The notes beneath the pieces are model-generated. The model did not search any database, was not told where the DNA came from, and worked only from the letters and a program-made list of their open reading frames with translations. Of a stretch of DNA of 60,191 bases, positions 36,247 through 45,244 are shown piece after piece. Both the position numbers and the translations under genes were made by a program. Origin of the DNA: an uncultured Erythrobacter sp. (GTDB lineage Bacteria > Pseudomonadota > Alphaproteobacteria > Sphingomonadales > Sphingomonadaceae); contig CALLQC010000003.1 of assembly GCA_938015255.1 (NCBI GenBank), positions 1-60,191 of the forward strand, read 5' to 3'. Each line of letters begins with the position of its first letter. Within the stretch, counting starts at the first letter, position 1.

Positions 36247-37644
36247 GTGAGAAACAAGGTCTGGATTGTGGCGGCCAGCGCGCTTGCGCTGGGTGCCTGC
36301 GCAGCGACTGGCACTGCCAGTGCAGCCAAAGACGATCGCGGGAAGAGTAAGGCTACGCGCTTCGCTGCCAAGACCGAAGCCGAAGGGCCGTTCCCCTCAA
36401 CCTACAGGCCCTATCCGGGTGTGCCGACCGCATTGGTTGGTGCGACCGTATTCGATGGAGCAGGCAACCGGATAGACAATGGCGTGGTGCTGCTACGAGA
36501 AGGCAAGATCGTTGCGGCAGGCGACAGCGAGCTTTCAACCGATGGCTACACCGTTATCGATGCTTCGGGTAAATTCGTAACGCCGGGCATTATCGACATT
36601 CATTCGCACCTTGGCGACTATCCGACGCCGAGCGTGCAGGCGCATAGCGACGGTAACGAGGCGACCGCACCGACCACGCCCGATGTCTGGGCGGAGCATT
36701 CTGTCTGGCCGCAGGACCCCGGTTTCAGCCGCGCGATGGCGAATGGCGGGATCACCTCGCTGCAAATCCTGCCAGGTTCGGCCAATCTCATGGGCGGCCG
36801 GTCAGTGACATTGAAAAACGTGCCGGCGCGCACCGTGCAAGGCATGAAGTTCCCTGGTGCGCCCTATGGTTTCAAGATGGCCTGCGGTGAAAATCCCAAG
36901 CGTGTCTATGGCGGACGCGGTCGCAAGCCCTCGACCCGGATGGGCAATTTCGCAGTCAATCGCCAGACGTGGTACGACGCGATCAACTACGCGAACGAGA
37001 AAAACCCCAAACGTGACCTTGGCAAGGAAACGCTGAAAGGGGTGCTCGAAGGCGAAATCCTGGTTCACAATCACTGCTACCGCGCGGATGAGATGGCGCT
37101 GGTGATGGATATGGCCAAGGAGATTGGCTACAAAGTCACCGCCTTTCACCACGCGGTGGAAAGCTACAAGATCGGCGATCTGCTGCGCGAAAACGGTGTA
37201 TGCAGCGCGATCTGGGCAGACTGGTACGGCTTCAAGATGGAAGCCTATGACGGGATCATGGAAAACGCTGCTTTGCTGCAACAGGCGGGCGCATGTGTCG
37301 TGATCCACTCTGACAGCGCAAACGATATCCAGCGACTAAATCAGGAAGCCTCGAAAGCGCAGGCCGCCGGTGCGCGCATGGGGATCGAGATATCCGATGG
37401 CACCGCAATCCAGTGGATCACGCTTAACGCGGCCAAGGCAATGGGTATCGACGATATGACCGGCAGCCTGGAAGCGGGCAAGATGGCGGATATTGTGTTG
37501 TGGAACGGCGATCCACTGAGTGTTTATTCACGGCCCGAAAAGGTCTGGATTGACGGGGCGCTGATGTATGACGCGATGGATCGCAAACGGCGTCCGGTCA
37601 GCGATTTCGAGCTTGGCCAGCCGGGTGAAGGAGATGTGAAATGA
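36247..37644 (+). CDS. Amidohydrolase family protein, lipoprotein, metal site intact
   Basis: The 465-residue exported amidohydrolase has a signal peptide with lipobox LGAC near residue 18. The TIM-barrel metal ligands are present: DIHSHLGD (HxH), VHNHCYRADEM, AFHHAVESYK and the distal Asp in VIHSDSAND. A C-terminal beta-sandwich carries GSLEAGKMADIVLWNGDPL. The GTG at 36247 is preceded by GGGGAACGG; the frame is open to 36127 inside the transporter gene. The enzyme probably cuts an amide, dipeptide or imide outside the cytoplasm. It overlaps the next amidohydrolase gene by ATGA. Confidence 0.9.
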   Translation: MRNKVWIVAASALALGACAATGTASAAKDDRGKSKATRFAAKTEAEGPFPSTYRPYPGVPTALVGATVFDGAGNRIDNGVVLLREGKIVAAGDSELSTDGYTVIDASGKFVTPGIIDIHSHLGDYPTPSVQAHSDGNEATAPTTPDVWAEHSVWPQDPGFSRAMANGGITSLQILPGSANLMGGRSVTLKNVPARTVQGMKFPGAPYGFKMACGENPKRVYGGRGRKPSTRMGNFAVNRQTWYDAINYANEKNPKRDLGKETLKGVLEGEILVHNHCYRADEMALVMDMAKEIGYKVTAFHHAVESYKIGDLLRENGVCSAIWADWYGFKMEAYDGIMENAALLQQAGACVVIHSDSANDIQRLNQEASKAQAAGARMGIEISDGTAIQWITLNAAKAMGIDDMTGSLEAGKMADIVLWNGDPLSVYSRPEKVWIDGALMYDAMDRKRRPVSDFELGQPGEGDVK

Positions 37645-38951
37645 AATGTCTCCTCACTTTGGCCGCATCTGCACTCGCACTTTCCACCACTTCTGCGATG
37701 GCGCAGGATATCGTCATAACAAACGCTACGGTCGTAACCGGCGATGGTTCGGAACCTGTCAAAGGCGGCACCATTGTCGTGCGCAGCGGGCAGATTGTCG
37801 CGGCAGGAGCGGATGTGACCGCTCCCGCAGACATACGAACCGTGGACGCGGGCGGCGCTTGGGTAACACCCGGCATCTTTGCGAGCGTTACGACACTTGG
37901 CATCTGGGATGTCGGCGCCGTTAGCGAATCGAACGATAGCCGCGCGGGAGGATCACCGTTCAGCGCGGCGCTGGATGTGGAGCTCGCAGTCAATCCGAAC
38001 AACCAGCATGTGATGATTCACCGCGCCGCCGGAATTACTCGTGCGGCGACGGCAACCATGCCTTCCGGATCAATATTCGCAGGCCAGGGTGCAATCATCG
38101 ATCTTGATGCGGATGGCAATCCGATCACCAAGGCTCGTGCTTTCCAGATGGTCGATCTGGGCCAGGGCGGCGCAGCGCGGGCGGGCGGCAGCCGCGCGTC
38201 GACCTACACTCTGTTTCGCGCGGCCCTGCGCGAGGCGCAGGCACTCGCCGGAAAAACAGGCACACCCCAGACAACCGAGATCACCAAGGATGACGAGGTG
38301 ATGCTCAGCCGGTTCGATGCCGAAGCGCTCAAACCTGTGGTGGCGGGCAACCAGAAGCTTTATGTCTCAGTCGAGCGAGCGCAGGACATTCGCGCCGCAA
38401 TCGCTCTGGGAAAGGAATTTCCGAAGCTCGACATGGTTCTGGTGGGTGCAAGCGAAGGCTGGATGGTCGCGAGTGAGATAGCCGCAGCCGGTTTGCCTGT
38501 GCTGGCCGATCCGCTTGATGCACTGCCCTATGGTTTCGATCAGCTCGGCTCCACACAAAGCAATATTGGCCGAATGAAAGCCGCCGGTGTGCAGGTGGGT
38601 ATCAACGCTGCCGGAATGGAAAATCCGCGCCGTCTTGCACAGCAGGCAGGCAATCTCGTCGGCCTTGCCAAGCTCCCGGGAGCCACCGGGCTTAGCTGGG
38701 GCGAAGCCTTTGCCTCGATCAGTTCCATCCCAGCCGAAATTGCGGGCATGGGCGGCAAGGCCGGTGTACTCAAATCCGGTGCGGTCGGTGATGTGGTGAT
38801 TTGGGACGGCGATCCCCTTGAGGTCACGTCGGTACCCACAAAGGTATATATCGGAGGAGTGGAGCAACCACTGGGCAACCACCAGACGCGCCTTCGGGAA
38901 AGGTATCGCGACCTCGATGAAAGCACCTTGCCGAAGGCTTACGATTGGTGA
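37641..38951 (+). CDS. Amidohydrolase-like paralogue lacking the metal-binding HxH
   Basis: The 436-residue exported protein (signal peptide to SAMAQD) has the amidohydrolase fold edges, IVITNATVVTGDGS and a C-terminal SGAVGDVVIWDGDPLEV, but at the position of the HxH motif it reads VTPGIFASVTTLG, with no histidine. At a second ligand region it reads VLVGASEGW, where active relatives have His. It is therefore likely catalytically inactive or uses another mechanism. It is coupled by overlap to the intact amidohydrolase, suggesting a heteromeric pair. The next gene overlaps its stop by GTGA. Confidence 0.85.
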   Translation: MKCLLTLAASALALSTTSAMAQDIVITNATVVTGDGSEPVKGGTIVVRSGQIVAAGADVTAPADIRTVDAGGAWVTPGIFASVTTLGIWDVGAVSESNDSRAGGSPFSAALDVELAVNPNNQHVMIHRAAGITRAATATMPSGSIFAGQGAIIDLDADGNPITKARAFQMVDLGQGGAARAGGSRASTYTLFRAALREAQALAGKTGTPQTTEITKDDEVMLSRFDAEALKPVVAGNQKLYVSVERAQDIRAAIALGKEFPKLDMVLVGASEGWMVASEIAAAGLPVLADPLDALPYGFDQLGSTQSNIGRMKAAGVQVGINAAGMENPRRLAQQAGNLVGLAKLPGATGLSWGEAFASISSIPAEIAGMGGKAGVLKSGAVGDVVIWDGDPLEVTSVPTKVYIGGVEQPLGNHQTRLRERYRDLDESTLPKAYDW

Positions 38952-39463
38952 GGCTTGTTTTCACGAAACCATTGGTCACGTCGCTGGCCGCGTTGGCCTT
39001 TGCCATCCCGGTAGCTGCTTTCGCTCAGGACGAAGAGCCAGAGCAGCGAGCGGATGCAAGAGCGCAGGACCCCGCATGGCATTACAAACAGCAGGCCTAT
39101 CTGTTCGAATTGAAAGCGGAAGATGGCTGGCATTACGAAGACGGCGGCGTTCGCTGGCGATGGCTCGAATACCGGGCGTCCGAAGCCAGGCCGACGGTCG
39201 CCGACACAGTGTCTGTGCATTACGAGGGCAAGCTGCTTGACGGGACCGTCTTCGACAGCTCGTTTGAACGCGGAGAGCCCGCGACCTTTCCATTGGGCCG
39301 ACTGATCAAGGGGTGGCAGATCGCCATCCCCAAAATGGGTGTCGGCGAAACAATCGAAGTCGCAATTCCTTCTGATCTCGCCTATGGTCCGGAGGGGCGT
39401 GGTCCGATCCCGCCCAATGCCACATTGATGTTCAAAGTAGAGCTTGTCGGCATCGAGGAGTAA
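38948..39463 (+). CDS. FKBP-type peptidyl-prolyl cis-trans isomerase, exported
   Basis: The 171-residue protein has a signal peptide ending AAFAQDEE, a linker of about 65 residues, and an FKBP domain from about residue 78: VSVHYEGKLLDGTVFDSS, LGRLIKGWQIAIPKMGVGE and IPSDLAYGPEGRG. Active-site aromatic residues are conserved. It is a periplasmic folding helper. The GTG at 38948 overlaps the amidohydrolase stop by four bases, so it belongs to the same operon. Confidence 0.92.
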   Translation: MRLVFTKPLVTSLAALAFAIPVAAFAQDEEPEQRADARAQDPAWHYKQQAYLFELKAEDGWHYEDGGVRWRWLEYRASEARPTVADTVSVHYEGKLLDGTVFDSSFERGEPATFPLGRLIKGWQIAIPKMGVGETIEVAIPSDLAYGPEGRGPIPPNATLMFKVELVGIEE

Positions 39464-39496
39464 GGCGGCGCAAACTTGGTTTTGGGAGGGCCGAGG

Positions 39497-40171
39497 ATGA
39501 ACGAAGCACTGCTCAATCTAATTGCTGCAAATGCCGCTTTTGTTGGAACCCATTTTGCGATGTCTCACCCCTTGCGCGGGCCGATGGCAAAGGCAATGGG
39601 AGCGGCGGGTTTCCAGATTGTCTACTCGGTCATAAGCTTGGCGACGCTCGCATGGGTGTATTTCGCTTTCAAAGCGGCTCCGCCTGCCGATCTTCCTGGC
39701 AGCGGGGATATCGGCTGGGTTGCCGCCACCATTCTCACGCTGCCGGCGATGGTTCTGCTGGCAGGATCTTATGTCGGCAATCCCGCCATGCCGATGCCGG
39801 GCGCGGCGGAGGCCGCCCGCGCTGCACCGAAAGGCGTTTTCAAAGTCACCCGGCACCCGATGATGTGGGGGTTTGCGCTTTGGGCATTGTCACACATATT
39901 GATCCATTACAGCCTGCGCACCACCATCACCGCTTTTGCGATGGGTTTTCTGGCACTCGCGGGTGCCCGGATGCAGGATCGCAAAAAGCAACTCCAGATG
40001 GGAGAAGCTTGGGCGCAATGGGAGAGCAATACCAGCTATTGGCCCAGGTGGGGCGCTCTGATCAGCGCCGGCGCAATGCCATGGTCTGTGGGCCTTATTT
40101 TCTTTGTATTTTTCAGCTGGCTGCACATGCCTCTGGGCGATGTGGCCGCCGGTATCTGGCGCTGGTTCTGA
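39497..40171 (+). CDS. NnrU family membrane protein
   Basis: The 224-residue protein has about six helices and the family motif VTRHPMMWGFALWALSHI, with a conserved His-Pro. NnrU-type proteins are related to isoprenylcysteine-methyltransferase-like and MAPEG-like membrane folds, and some are linked to denitrification; no denitrification genes are nearby here. The start at 39497 has GGGAGG seven bases upstream. It closes the peptide operon. Confidence 0.88.
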   Translation: MNEALLNLIAANAAFVGTHFAMSHPLRGPMAKAMGAAGFQIVYSVISLATLAWVYFAFKAAPPADLPGSGDIGWVAATILTLPAMVLLAGSYVGNPAMPMPGAAEAARAAPKGVFKVTRHPMMWGFALWALSHILIHYSLRTTITAFAMGFLALAGARMQDRKKQLQMGEAWAQWESNTSYWPRWGALISAGAMPWSVGLIFFVFFSWLHMPLGDVAAGIWRWF

Positions 40172-40286
40172 TCGACTAAAAGGGCACTTAACTCGCTGAA
40201 ATAGCGTTTGCGATAAACTTTTGTTTGTCTTGAACTGTTATCGATGCAACATGATGTCTGCGGGGCAACATAGGTGAAATGGATTC

Positions 40287-41303
40287 ATGTCGCTCTCATC
40301 AGCTCTACTTATAGCCACCGGGACGCCGCTAGCGGCTCCGCTCACGCACCCGACGCTCGTCGTCGCTGTTCAGGCCTCAACGCAGGTGGAGGAAAGCCCT
40401 CCAGCCGAGCAAGCGGAAGATCCGGCCGAGACAAGCAACGTCATTGTTGTGACTGGCGAAGGCAATCAGCCTCTCAAGGATCCGCTGGTAGAGATGAATG
40501 AGGCAGCGTTCAAGGTAACGCAGGAAGTCGACGCGGCACTCGTGGAGCCGCTCGCGGACGTGTATGAAAACGACGTGCCAGGGCCAATCCGACGAGGCCT
40601 GCGCAATTTCTTGCGCAACCTGCTCGAGCCGGTGAACGCACTCAATTATTTCCTTCAGCTCAAGCCCGCGAAAGCTTTTGAAACCCTCGGGCGGTTTACG
40701 GTCAACTCGACCGTGGGCATCGGCGGCCTGATCGATGTAGTCGAAAAAAAGCCGTTCGAGGTGCCTTTCAAGTATAACGGGCTTGGCAATACGCTGGGCT
40801 ATTACGGTGTGGGACCGGGCCCATTTCTGGTTCTGCCGCTCGTCGGTGCAACATCACTTCGCGATCTGCTGGGAAACACGATCGACCAGGCGATTGTACC
40901 ATTCGCGGTGGGTGCGCCGTTCAACACGCCCTATTATGCGATACCGGCATACACTGTGAATTCGCTGGAATTCCGGATCCAGTTCGGCGAACGCATAGGC
41001 AAGATCAACGACAGCGATGATCCCTACTATGCGCTGAGAGAGAGTTATCTGTGCAATCGCGAGGCCGATATCGCAGCGTTGAAAAACCGGCCTCCACCGC
41101 GCGATTGCAGTATCGAGGCGATCATGCTCGGACCCGAACCGGTCGCCGTTGCCACCAGCGGGTCATCCGTGGCGCCAGAGCCTGCCAGGGAGGTAACACT
41201 GACCCAGCAGGCAGAGCCTGAGCCACCGGCGATTGTCTATGTCAGCAGAGAAGTCGTGCAGCCGCTCCCTGACGGTTATGCGCCGCCGGTTACTCGCCCT
41301 TGA
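40287..41303 (+). CDS. mlaA: MlaA (VacJ) family outer-membrane lipid asymmetry protein
   Basis: MlaA removes misplaced phospholipids from the outer leaflet of the outer membrane and passes them to MlaC. The 338-residue product has the MlaA core at about 65-250: DPLVEMNEAAFKVTQEVD, FLRNLLEPVNALNYFLQL and FTVNSTVGIGGLIDV. A long Pro/Glu-rich tail follows. Unlike the E. coli protein, the N-terminal signal region (ALLIATGTPLAAPL) has no lipobox cysteine, so lipid anchoring is doubtful. The 3' end overlaps the convergent crotonase gene by 14 bases. No other mla genes are in the window. Confidence 0.9.
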   Translation: MSLSSALLIATGTPLAAPLTHPTLVVAVQASTQVEESPPAEQAEDPAETSNVIVVTGEGNQPLKDPLVEMNEAAFKVTQEVDAALVEPLADVYENDVPGPIRRGLRNFLRNLLEPVNALNYFLQLKPAKAFETLGRFTVNSTVGIGGLIDVVEKKPFEVPFKYNGLGNTLGYYGVGPGPFLVLPLVGATSLRDLLGNTIDQAIVPFAVGAPFNTPYYAIPAYTVNSLEFRIQFGERIGKINDSDDPYYALRESYLCNREADIAALKNRPPPRDCSIEAIMLGPEPVAVATSGSSVAPEPAREVTLTQQAEPEPPAIVYVSREVVQPLPDGYAPPVTRP

Positions 41304-42087
41304 ACACTGCCGCGCGCTTCTCAAGCAGCGCGGTCACCCCTTCAGCGTGATCCTCAGTGTGATGCATCATCGCCTGAGTGTTAGCTGCCATTTCAAGCGC
41401 GGTGTCGTAGGTGATCTGTTGGCCCTGTCGCAGCAGCATCTTGGACTGGCGCAGCGAATGGGGAGGCATTTCCGCAATCCTTGTCGCCAAAGCCATTGTC
41501 TCGTCCACTAATGCGTCGTGGTCGACTACGCGGCTCACCAGTCCCCATTCACGTGCAGTGCCGGCGTCAATCACATCTCCTGTGTAAAACAATTCTGCAG
41601 CGCGGCTCATGCCGATGACGCGAGGCAATATCCACGTCCCGCCATCGCCAGGAATAATCCCGAGCTTCAAGAATGTGACGCCAAATTTGGCCTTGTCACT
41701 GGCAATGCGGATATCAGCGAGACAGGCGACATCACAGCCAAGGCCAATGGCTGGACCGTTCACCGCCGCGATGACCGGAACACGGATCCCGTGGAGAGCG
41801 TGCAGCATCATATGAATGTTGTCGCGATAACCGTCCGATATCGCTGGCGGCGTGCCGCCAAACGTGCCGGTCTTGTCCCGCATCGCCTTGATATCGCCGC
41901 CAGCGGAAAAGGCACGCCCTGCACCGGTCAAGACAACGCATCGTGTTTCCAGATCCTGATTAATGGCGTCGCACGCGGCACGAAAAGCTTCGCCATCGCC
42001 CGGCGCACCCAAAGGGTTCATCGATTCCGCCCGGTCGAAGGTAAGCGTCGTTACCGGGCCATTTCGGGAAATTGCTAAGAATGACAT
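41290..42087 (-). CDS. Enoyl-CoA hydratase/isomerase family (crotonase) protein
   Basis: The 265-residue crotonase-fold enzyme acts on acyl-CoA, with the oxyanion loop GRAFSAGGDIKAM and GPAIGLGCDVACLADIRIA. At the usual first catalytic Glu the sequence reads VTFLKLG, and the second acidic position is in IPGDGGTW (Asp). It may therefore be an isomerase or a specialised hydratase rather than a standard FadB-type hydratase. The start at 42087 (MSFLAISRNG) is preceded by AAAGG; an ATG at 42111 is in frame. Together with the acyl-CoA synthetase at 1 and the P450 it hints at fatty acid or alkane use. Confidence 0.88.
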   Translation of the reverse strand: MSFLAISRNGPVTTLTFDRAESMNPLGAPGDGEAFRAACDAINQDLETRCVVLTGAGRAFSAGGDIKAMRDKTGTFGGTPPAISDGYRDNIHMMLHALHGIRVPVIAAVNGPAIGLGCDVACLADIRIASDKAKFGVTFLKLGIIPGDGGTWILPRVIGMSRAAELFYTGDVIDAGTAREWGLVSRVVDHDALVDETMALATRIAEMPPHSLRQSKMLLRQGQQITYDTALEMAANTQAMMHHTEDHAEGVTALLEKRAAVFKGE

Positions 42088-42318
42088 AGCGGGCAACCTT
42101 TCAGGAACCATGGTTTAGTATTCGCATTCGGAGTTTCGACTGACTTGACCTTTAGCAGCGTGGCAAAGTCATTTCAGTCAAAGCGTTGAAACAAGTTTAT
42201 TTTTCAATTCGTCTTGTATGGTAAACGCTTGAGCGCTAATGGCGCGCATATGTTTAGCTTTCTTCAGCACTTTCTGGTGTGGGAGGCGAGAACGTAATTT
42301 TAAAGTGGAGAATAACGA

Positions 42319-42534
42319 ATGAAAAAAGTTGCACTTGCAATCGGCGCAGTCGCGCTGGCTGGTGCTCCGGTGGTCGCTCAGTCGCTCCCGACTGTCGCTC
42401 CCGTAGCAGATGAAAGCGAACTCGAAGGCGGAAACGGCATCGTGATCGCTGCTCTCGGTCTTGGTATCGCAGCACTTGTCGTTCTTGGCCTGTCCGACGA
42501 CGACAACCGCGACGAGCTGCCCGTCAGCTCGTAA
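42319..42534 (+). CDS. Small exported or membrane protein, 71 residues
   Basis: The product has a signal peptide (MKKVALAIGAVALAGAPVVAQ), a Glu-rich linker, one hydrophobic helix (GIVIAALGLGIAALVVLGLS) and an acidic tail rich in Asp. RBS GTGGAG lies eight bases upstream and a strong terminator follows, so it is a monocistronic, likely well-expressed gene. I do not recognise a characterised family. The helix may be a membrane anchor with a short cytoplasmic or periplasmic acidic tail. Confidence 0.75.
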   Translation: MKKVALAIGAVALAGAPVVAQSLPTVAPVADESELEGGNGIVIAALGLGIAALVVLGLSDDDNRDELPVSS

Positions 42535-42553
42535 AACAGCCTGAATTAAATGG

Positions 42554-42597
42554 ATCGGCCCGCGAGTGCATAAGCATTCGCGGGCCGATTTGTATTT
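42554..42597 (+). terminator. Strong rho-independent terminator
   Basis: A 16-bp stem with one G-T pair (42554-42569 with 42574-42589), a four-base loop and the tail TTGTATTTT follow the small exported protein gene by 19 bases. The GC-rich stem also could act on the convergent dxs transcript from the other side. Confidence 0.85.
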
Positions 42598-42658
42598 TGC
42601 ATTACCGGTTTGGGCTCAACCGAATGAGGCGTCTAGGCCACTTCGATCAAGCCGAAAA

Positions 42659-44596
42659 TCAGGCGCGCGCGCCCTCGGCATCGGCATCTTCCACCCCGGC
42701 GGAGTTGTGTTTCAGGGCTTTCAGAACAGTATCAACGATCTGCGGTGCATTAAGGCCCGCCTCGTCATACTGCTTATCGGGCGAATCCTGATCCTGGAAT
42801 ATGTCCGGCAGTCGCATGGTCCGGACCTTTAAGCCATTATCAGTCAGCCCTTCGTCAGATGCGTAGGTGAGAACATGCGCGCCCAGGCCTCCTATCGCGC
42901 CCTCTTCTACAGTTACCACAACTTCGTGCGTCCGCATCAATCGGGCGATAAGATCCTCATCGAGAGGTTTGGCGAAGCGCATGTCTGCGACTGTGGTTGA
43001 AAGTCCCTTCGCCTCCAGCGTGTCTGCCGCCTTCTTGGCTTCCTCAAGACGTGCACCGAGCGAGAGGATGGCGACCTTGCTGCCATCGCGCACAATCCTG
43101 CCTTTGCCGATGTCAAGTTTCTGCGGGACATCAGGCAACGGAACGCCGACCCCGTTTCCGCGCGGATAGCGGAATGCGATCGGCCCATCGTCATATTCGA
43201 CGGCCGTATAGGTCATATGGACCAGCTCGGCCTCGTCAGCGGCAGCCATAACAACCATATTCGGCAAGGTCGCAAGGTATGTGATGTCGAACGATCCGGC
43301 GTGGGTGCAACCGTCTGCGCCCACGAGTCCAGCCCGGTCGATCGCAAAGCGCACTGGCAGGTTCTGGATGGCGACATCATGGACGACCTGATCATACGCG
43401 CGCTGAAGGAAGGTCGAATAGATGGCTGCGAAAGGGCGCATACCCTGCGCGGCTAAACCGGCAGCGAATGTCACGCCGTGCTGTTCTGCGATACCCACAT
43501 CAAAGCTGCGGTCAGGATGCGCTTTGGCGAACCGATCAACACCTGTACCGGATGGCATTGCCGCGGTGATCGCGCAGATACGGCTATCTGTTTCGGCCAG
43601 TTTCGCGAGCGTATCTCCGAACACGTTCTGATAAGCGGGCGGGCCTGCTGCGCCTTTTTGTTTCTCGCCGGTCACAACATTGAATTTGGGGACCCCGTGA
43701 TACTTGTCGGCGCTGTCTTCAGCAGGCTGATAGCCTTTACCCTTGGTCGTCACGACATGGATCAACACCGGACCTTCGGAGGTGTCTCGAACATTCTCCA
43801 AAACCGGGATCAGATGATCGAGGTTGTGGCCGTCAATCGGACCGACATAATAAAAGCCCAGCTCTTCAAACAGGGTTCCCCCCGTCACCATTCCGCGGGT
43901 ATATTCTTCAGCCTTGCCGATGGCGTCATGCAGGCGGCGGCTCATCTTCTGGACCGCCCGGCTCGCAAGACTGCGAAGACCGAGATATTCCGATGACGAA
44001 ACCATACGGGCGAGATAGGCGGAAAGACCGCCCACTGGAGGCGCAATGGACATGTCGTTATCGTTGAGGATCACGACCAGGCGATTGCCTGCCTGGGCCG
44101 CGTTGTTCATCGCCTCATAGGCCATGCCGGCGCTCATCGCGCCATCGCCGATCACCGCGATGCCGCGGCCAGGTTTGTCATTCAGCTTGTTCGCCATCGC
44201 GAAGCCAAGTGCGGCCGAAATGGACGTGGATGAATGCGCCGCGCCAAACGGATCATATTCGCTTTCGGCCCGCTTGGTGAAACCAGACAGCCCGCCGCCC
44301 TGGCGCAAAGTGCGGATCCGGTCGCGGCGCCCGGTTAGGATCTTATGCGGATAGCATTGATGGCCGACATCCCACACAAGCTTGTCGTCAGGTGTGTTGA
44401 ACACGTAATGGATGGCCACCGTCAGCTCGACCACGCCAAGCCCGGATCCCAGATGCCCGCCAGATGTACTGACCGCGTCAATCATTTCTGCGCGCAGCTC
44501 GTCGGAAAGCTGGCGCAATTGTTCGGGTTTTAGCTGGCGAAGCTCGTCGGGTGTAGGAACCGTATCAAGCAGCGGAGTTTCAGGGCCTGAAGTCAT
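42659..44596 (-). CDS. dxs: 1-deoxy-D-xylulose-5-phosphate synthase
   Basis: DXS condenses pyruvate and glyceraldehyde 3-phosphate, using thiamine diphosphate, in the first step of the MEP isoprenoid pathway, feeding carotenoids, quinones and hopanoids. The 645-residue protein has the TPP motif [17 protein letters not shown], the catalytic Glu region [17 protein letters not shown], and the segment FMHHD-like HVLTY in the C-terminal domain. The ATG at 44596 follows TAGAGGGA. It stands apart from crt genes, which are not in the window. Confidence 0.96.
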   Translation of the reverse strand: MTSGPETPLLDTVPTPDELRQLKPEQLRQLSDELRAEMIDAVSTSGGHLGSGLGVVELTVAIHYVFNTPDDKLVWDVGHQCYPHKILTGRRDRIRTLRQGGGLSGFTKRAESEYDPFGAAHSSTSISAALGFAMANKLNDKPGRGIAVIGDGAMSAGMAYEAMNNAAQAGNRLVVILNDNDMSIAPPVGGLSAYLARMVSSSEYLGLRSLASRAVQKMSRRLHDAIGKAEEYTRGMVTGGTLFEELGFYYVGPIDGHNLDHLIPVLENVRDTSEGPVLIHVVTTKGKGYQPAEDSADKYHGVPKFNVVTGEKQKGAAGPPAYQNVFGDTLAKLAETDSRICAITAAMPSGTGVDRFAKAHPDRSFDVGIAEQHGVTFAAGLAAQGMRPFAAIYSTFLQRAYDQVVHDVAIQNLPVRFAIDRAGLVGADGCTHAGSFDITYLATLPNMVVMAAADEAELVHMTYTAVEYDDGPIAFRYPRGNGVGVPLPDVPQKLDIGKGRIVRDGSKVAILSLGARLEEAKKAADTLEAKGLSTTVADMRFAKPLDEDLIARLMRTHEVVVTVEEGAIGGLGAHVLTYASDEGLTDNGLKVRTMRLPDIFQDQDSPDKQYDEAGLNAPQIVDTVLKALKHNSAGVEDADAEGARA

Positions 44597-44671
44597 AGCG
44601 AATCCCTCTACACCGTAGAAACCGAACTGTCGATGAACGCTTTACCGCTCAAAAAGCACGGCTTGTCGGCT

Positions 44672-44720
44672 GATTGTCAACATTTGGTGATGGTAGATGC
44701 GTCAAACGCGCCTGACAATC
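44672..44720. repeat. Inverted repeat between dxs and zur
   Basis: GATTGTCA (44672-44679) and TGACAATC (44713-44720) form a perfect 8-bp inverted repeat with a 33-base spacer in the 140-bp gap after the Zur-like gene and before dxs. It could be a weak stem-loop or paired operator half-sites. No function is assigned. Confidence 0.3.
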
Positions 44721-44736
44721 GGTGCCGGCACGAACC

Positions 44737-45198
44737 TTACGCGCATGCGCGGCAAAGCCCTCTGATTTCGAGCACCGGGCGCTCCGCCTTGAACTGCCTG
44801 CCAGCCGCAAGCGCGCGGACCGTCCGGCTGACTTCCTCGTCGTCAATATGGGTTGCATCACCGCATTCGTCACAGACAAGGAAAATGCAATCATGCTCGC
44901 AGCCCGGATGGGTGTTCGCGAGATAGGCGTTCGAACTTTCGACCCGCAGGGCGAGGTTGTTCGTCACGAACAAGTCAAGGATGCGATAGACGCTGTTCGG
45001 TGCAACCCGCTTTCCGCGTGCGGCGGAAAGGTTATCGGCGATATCATATGCCGAAACTGGCCGTTCGTGTTTTGCCAGCTCCGTAAACACCGCTTCGCGC
45101 ATTCCGGTCCATTGCTCGCCGGAATTGGTAAGCGCCGAGCGCGCGGCTTCTACCAATGTTTCTCCGCTGTGTTCGTGATGCGCATGATCGTGTGTCAT
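44737..45198 (-). CDS. zur: Fur family transcriptional regulator, Zur-like
   Basis: The 153-residue metalloregulator has a winged-helix DNA-binding half (PVSAYDIADNL, NSVYRILDLF) and a dimerisation half with two structural zinc pairs, C109xxC112 and C149xxC152. Sensory ligand candidates include H97, C100 and C104 in THPGCEHDC and the N-terminal His-rich stretch (MTHDHAHHEH). This pattern fits zinc-sensing Zur more than iron-sensing Fur. No zinc transporter is adjacent in the window; msrA lies 47 bases upstream on the same strand. Confidence 0.85.
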   Translation of the reverse strand: MTHDHAHHEHSGETLVEAARSALTNSGEQWTGMREAVFTELAKHERPVSAYDIADNLSAARGKRVAPNSVYRILDLFVTNNLALRVESSNAYLANTHPGCEHDCIFLVCDECGDATHIDDEEVSRTVRALAAGRQFKAERPVLEIRGLCRACA

Positions 45199-45244
45199 GC
45201 CATCTATATAAGCGCCGAGCGCCCATCAGCCAAGCACTTGACGG

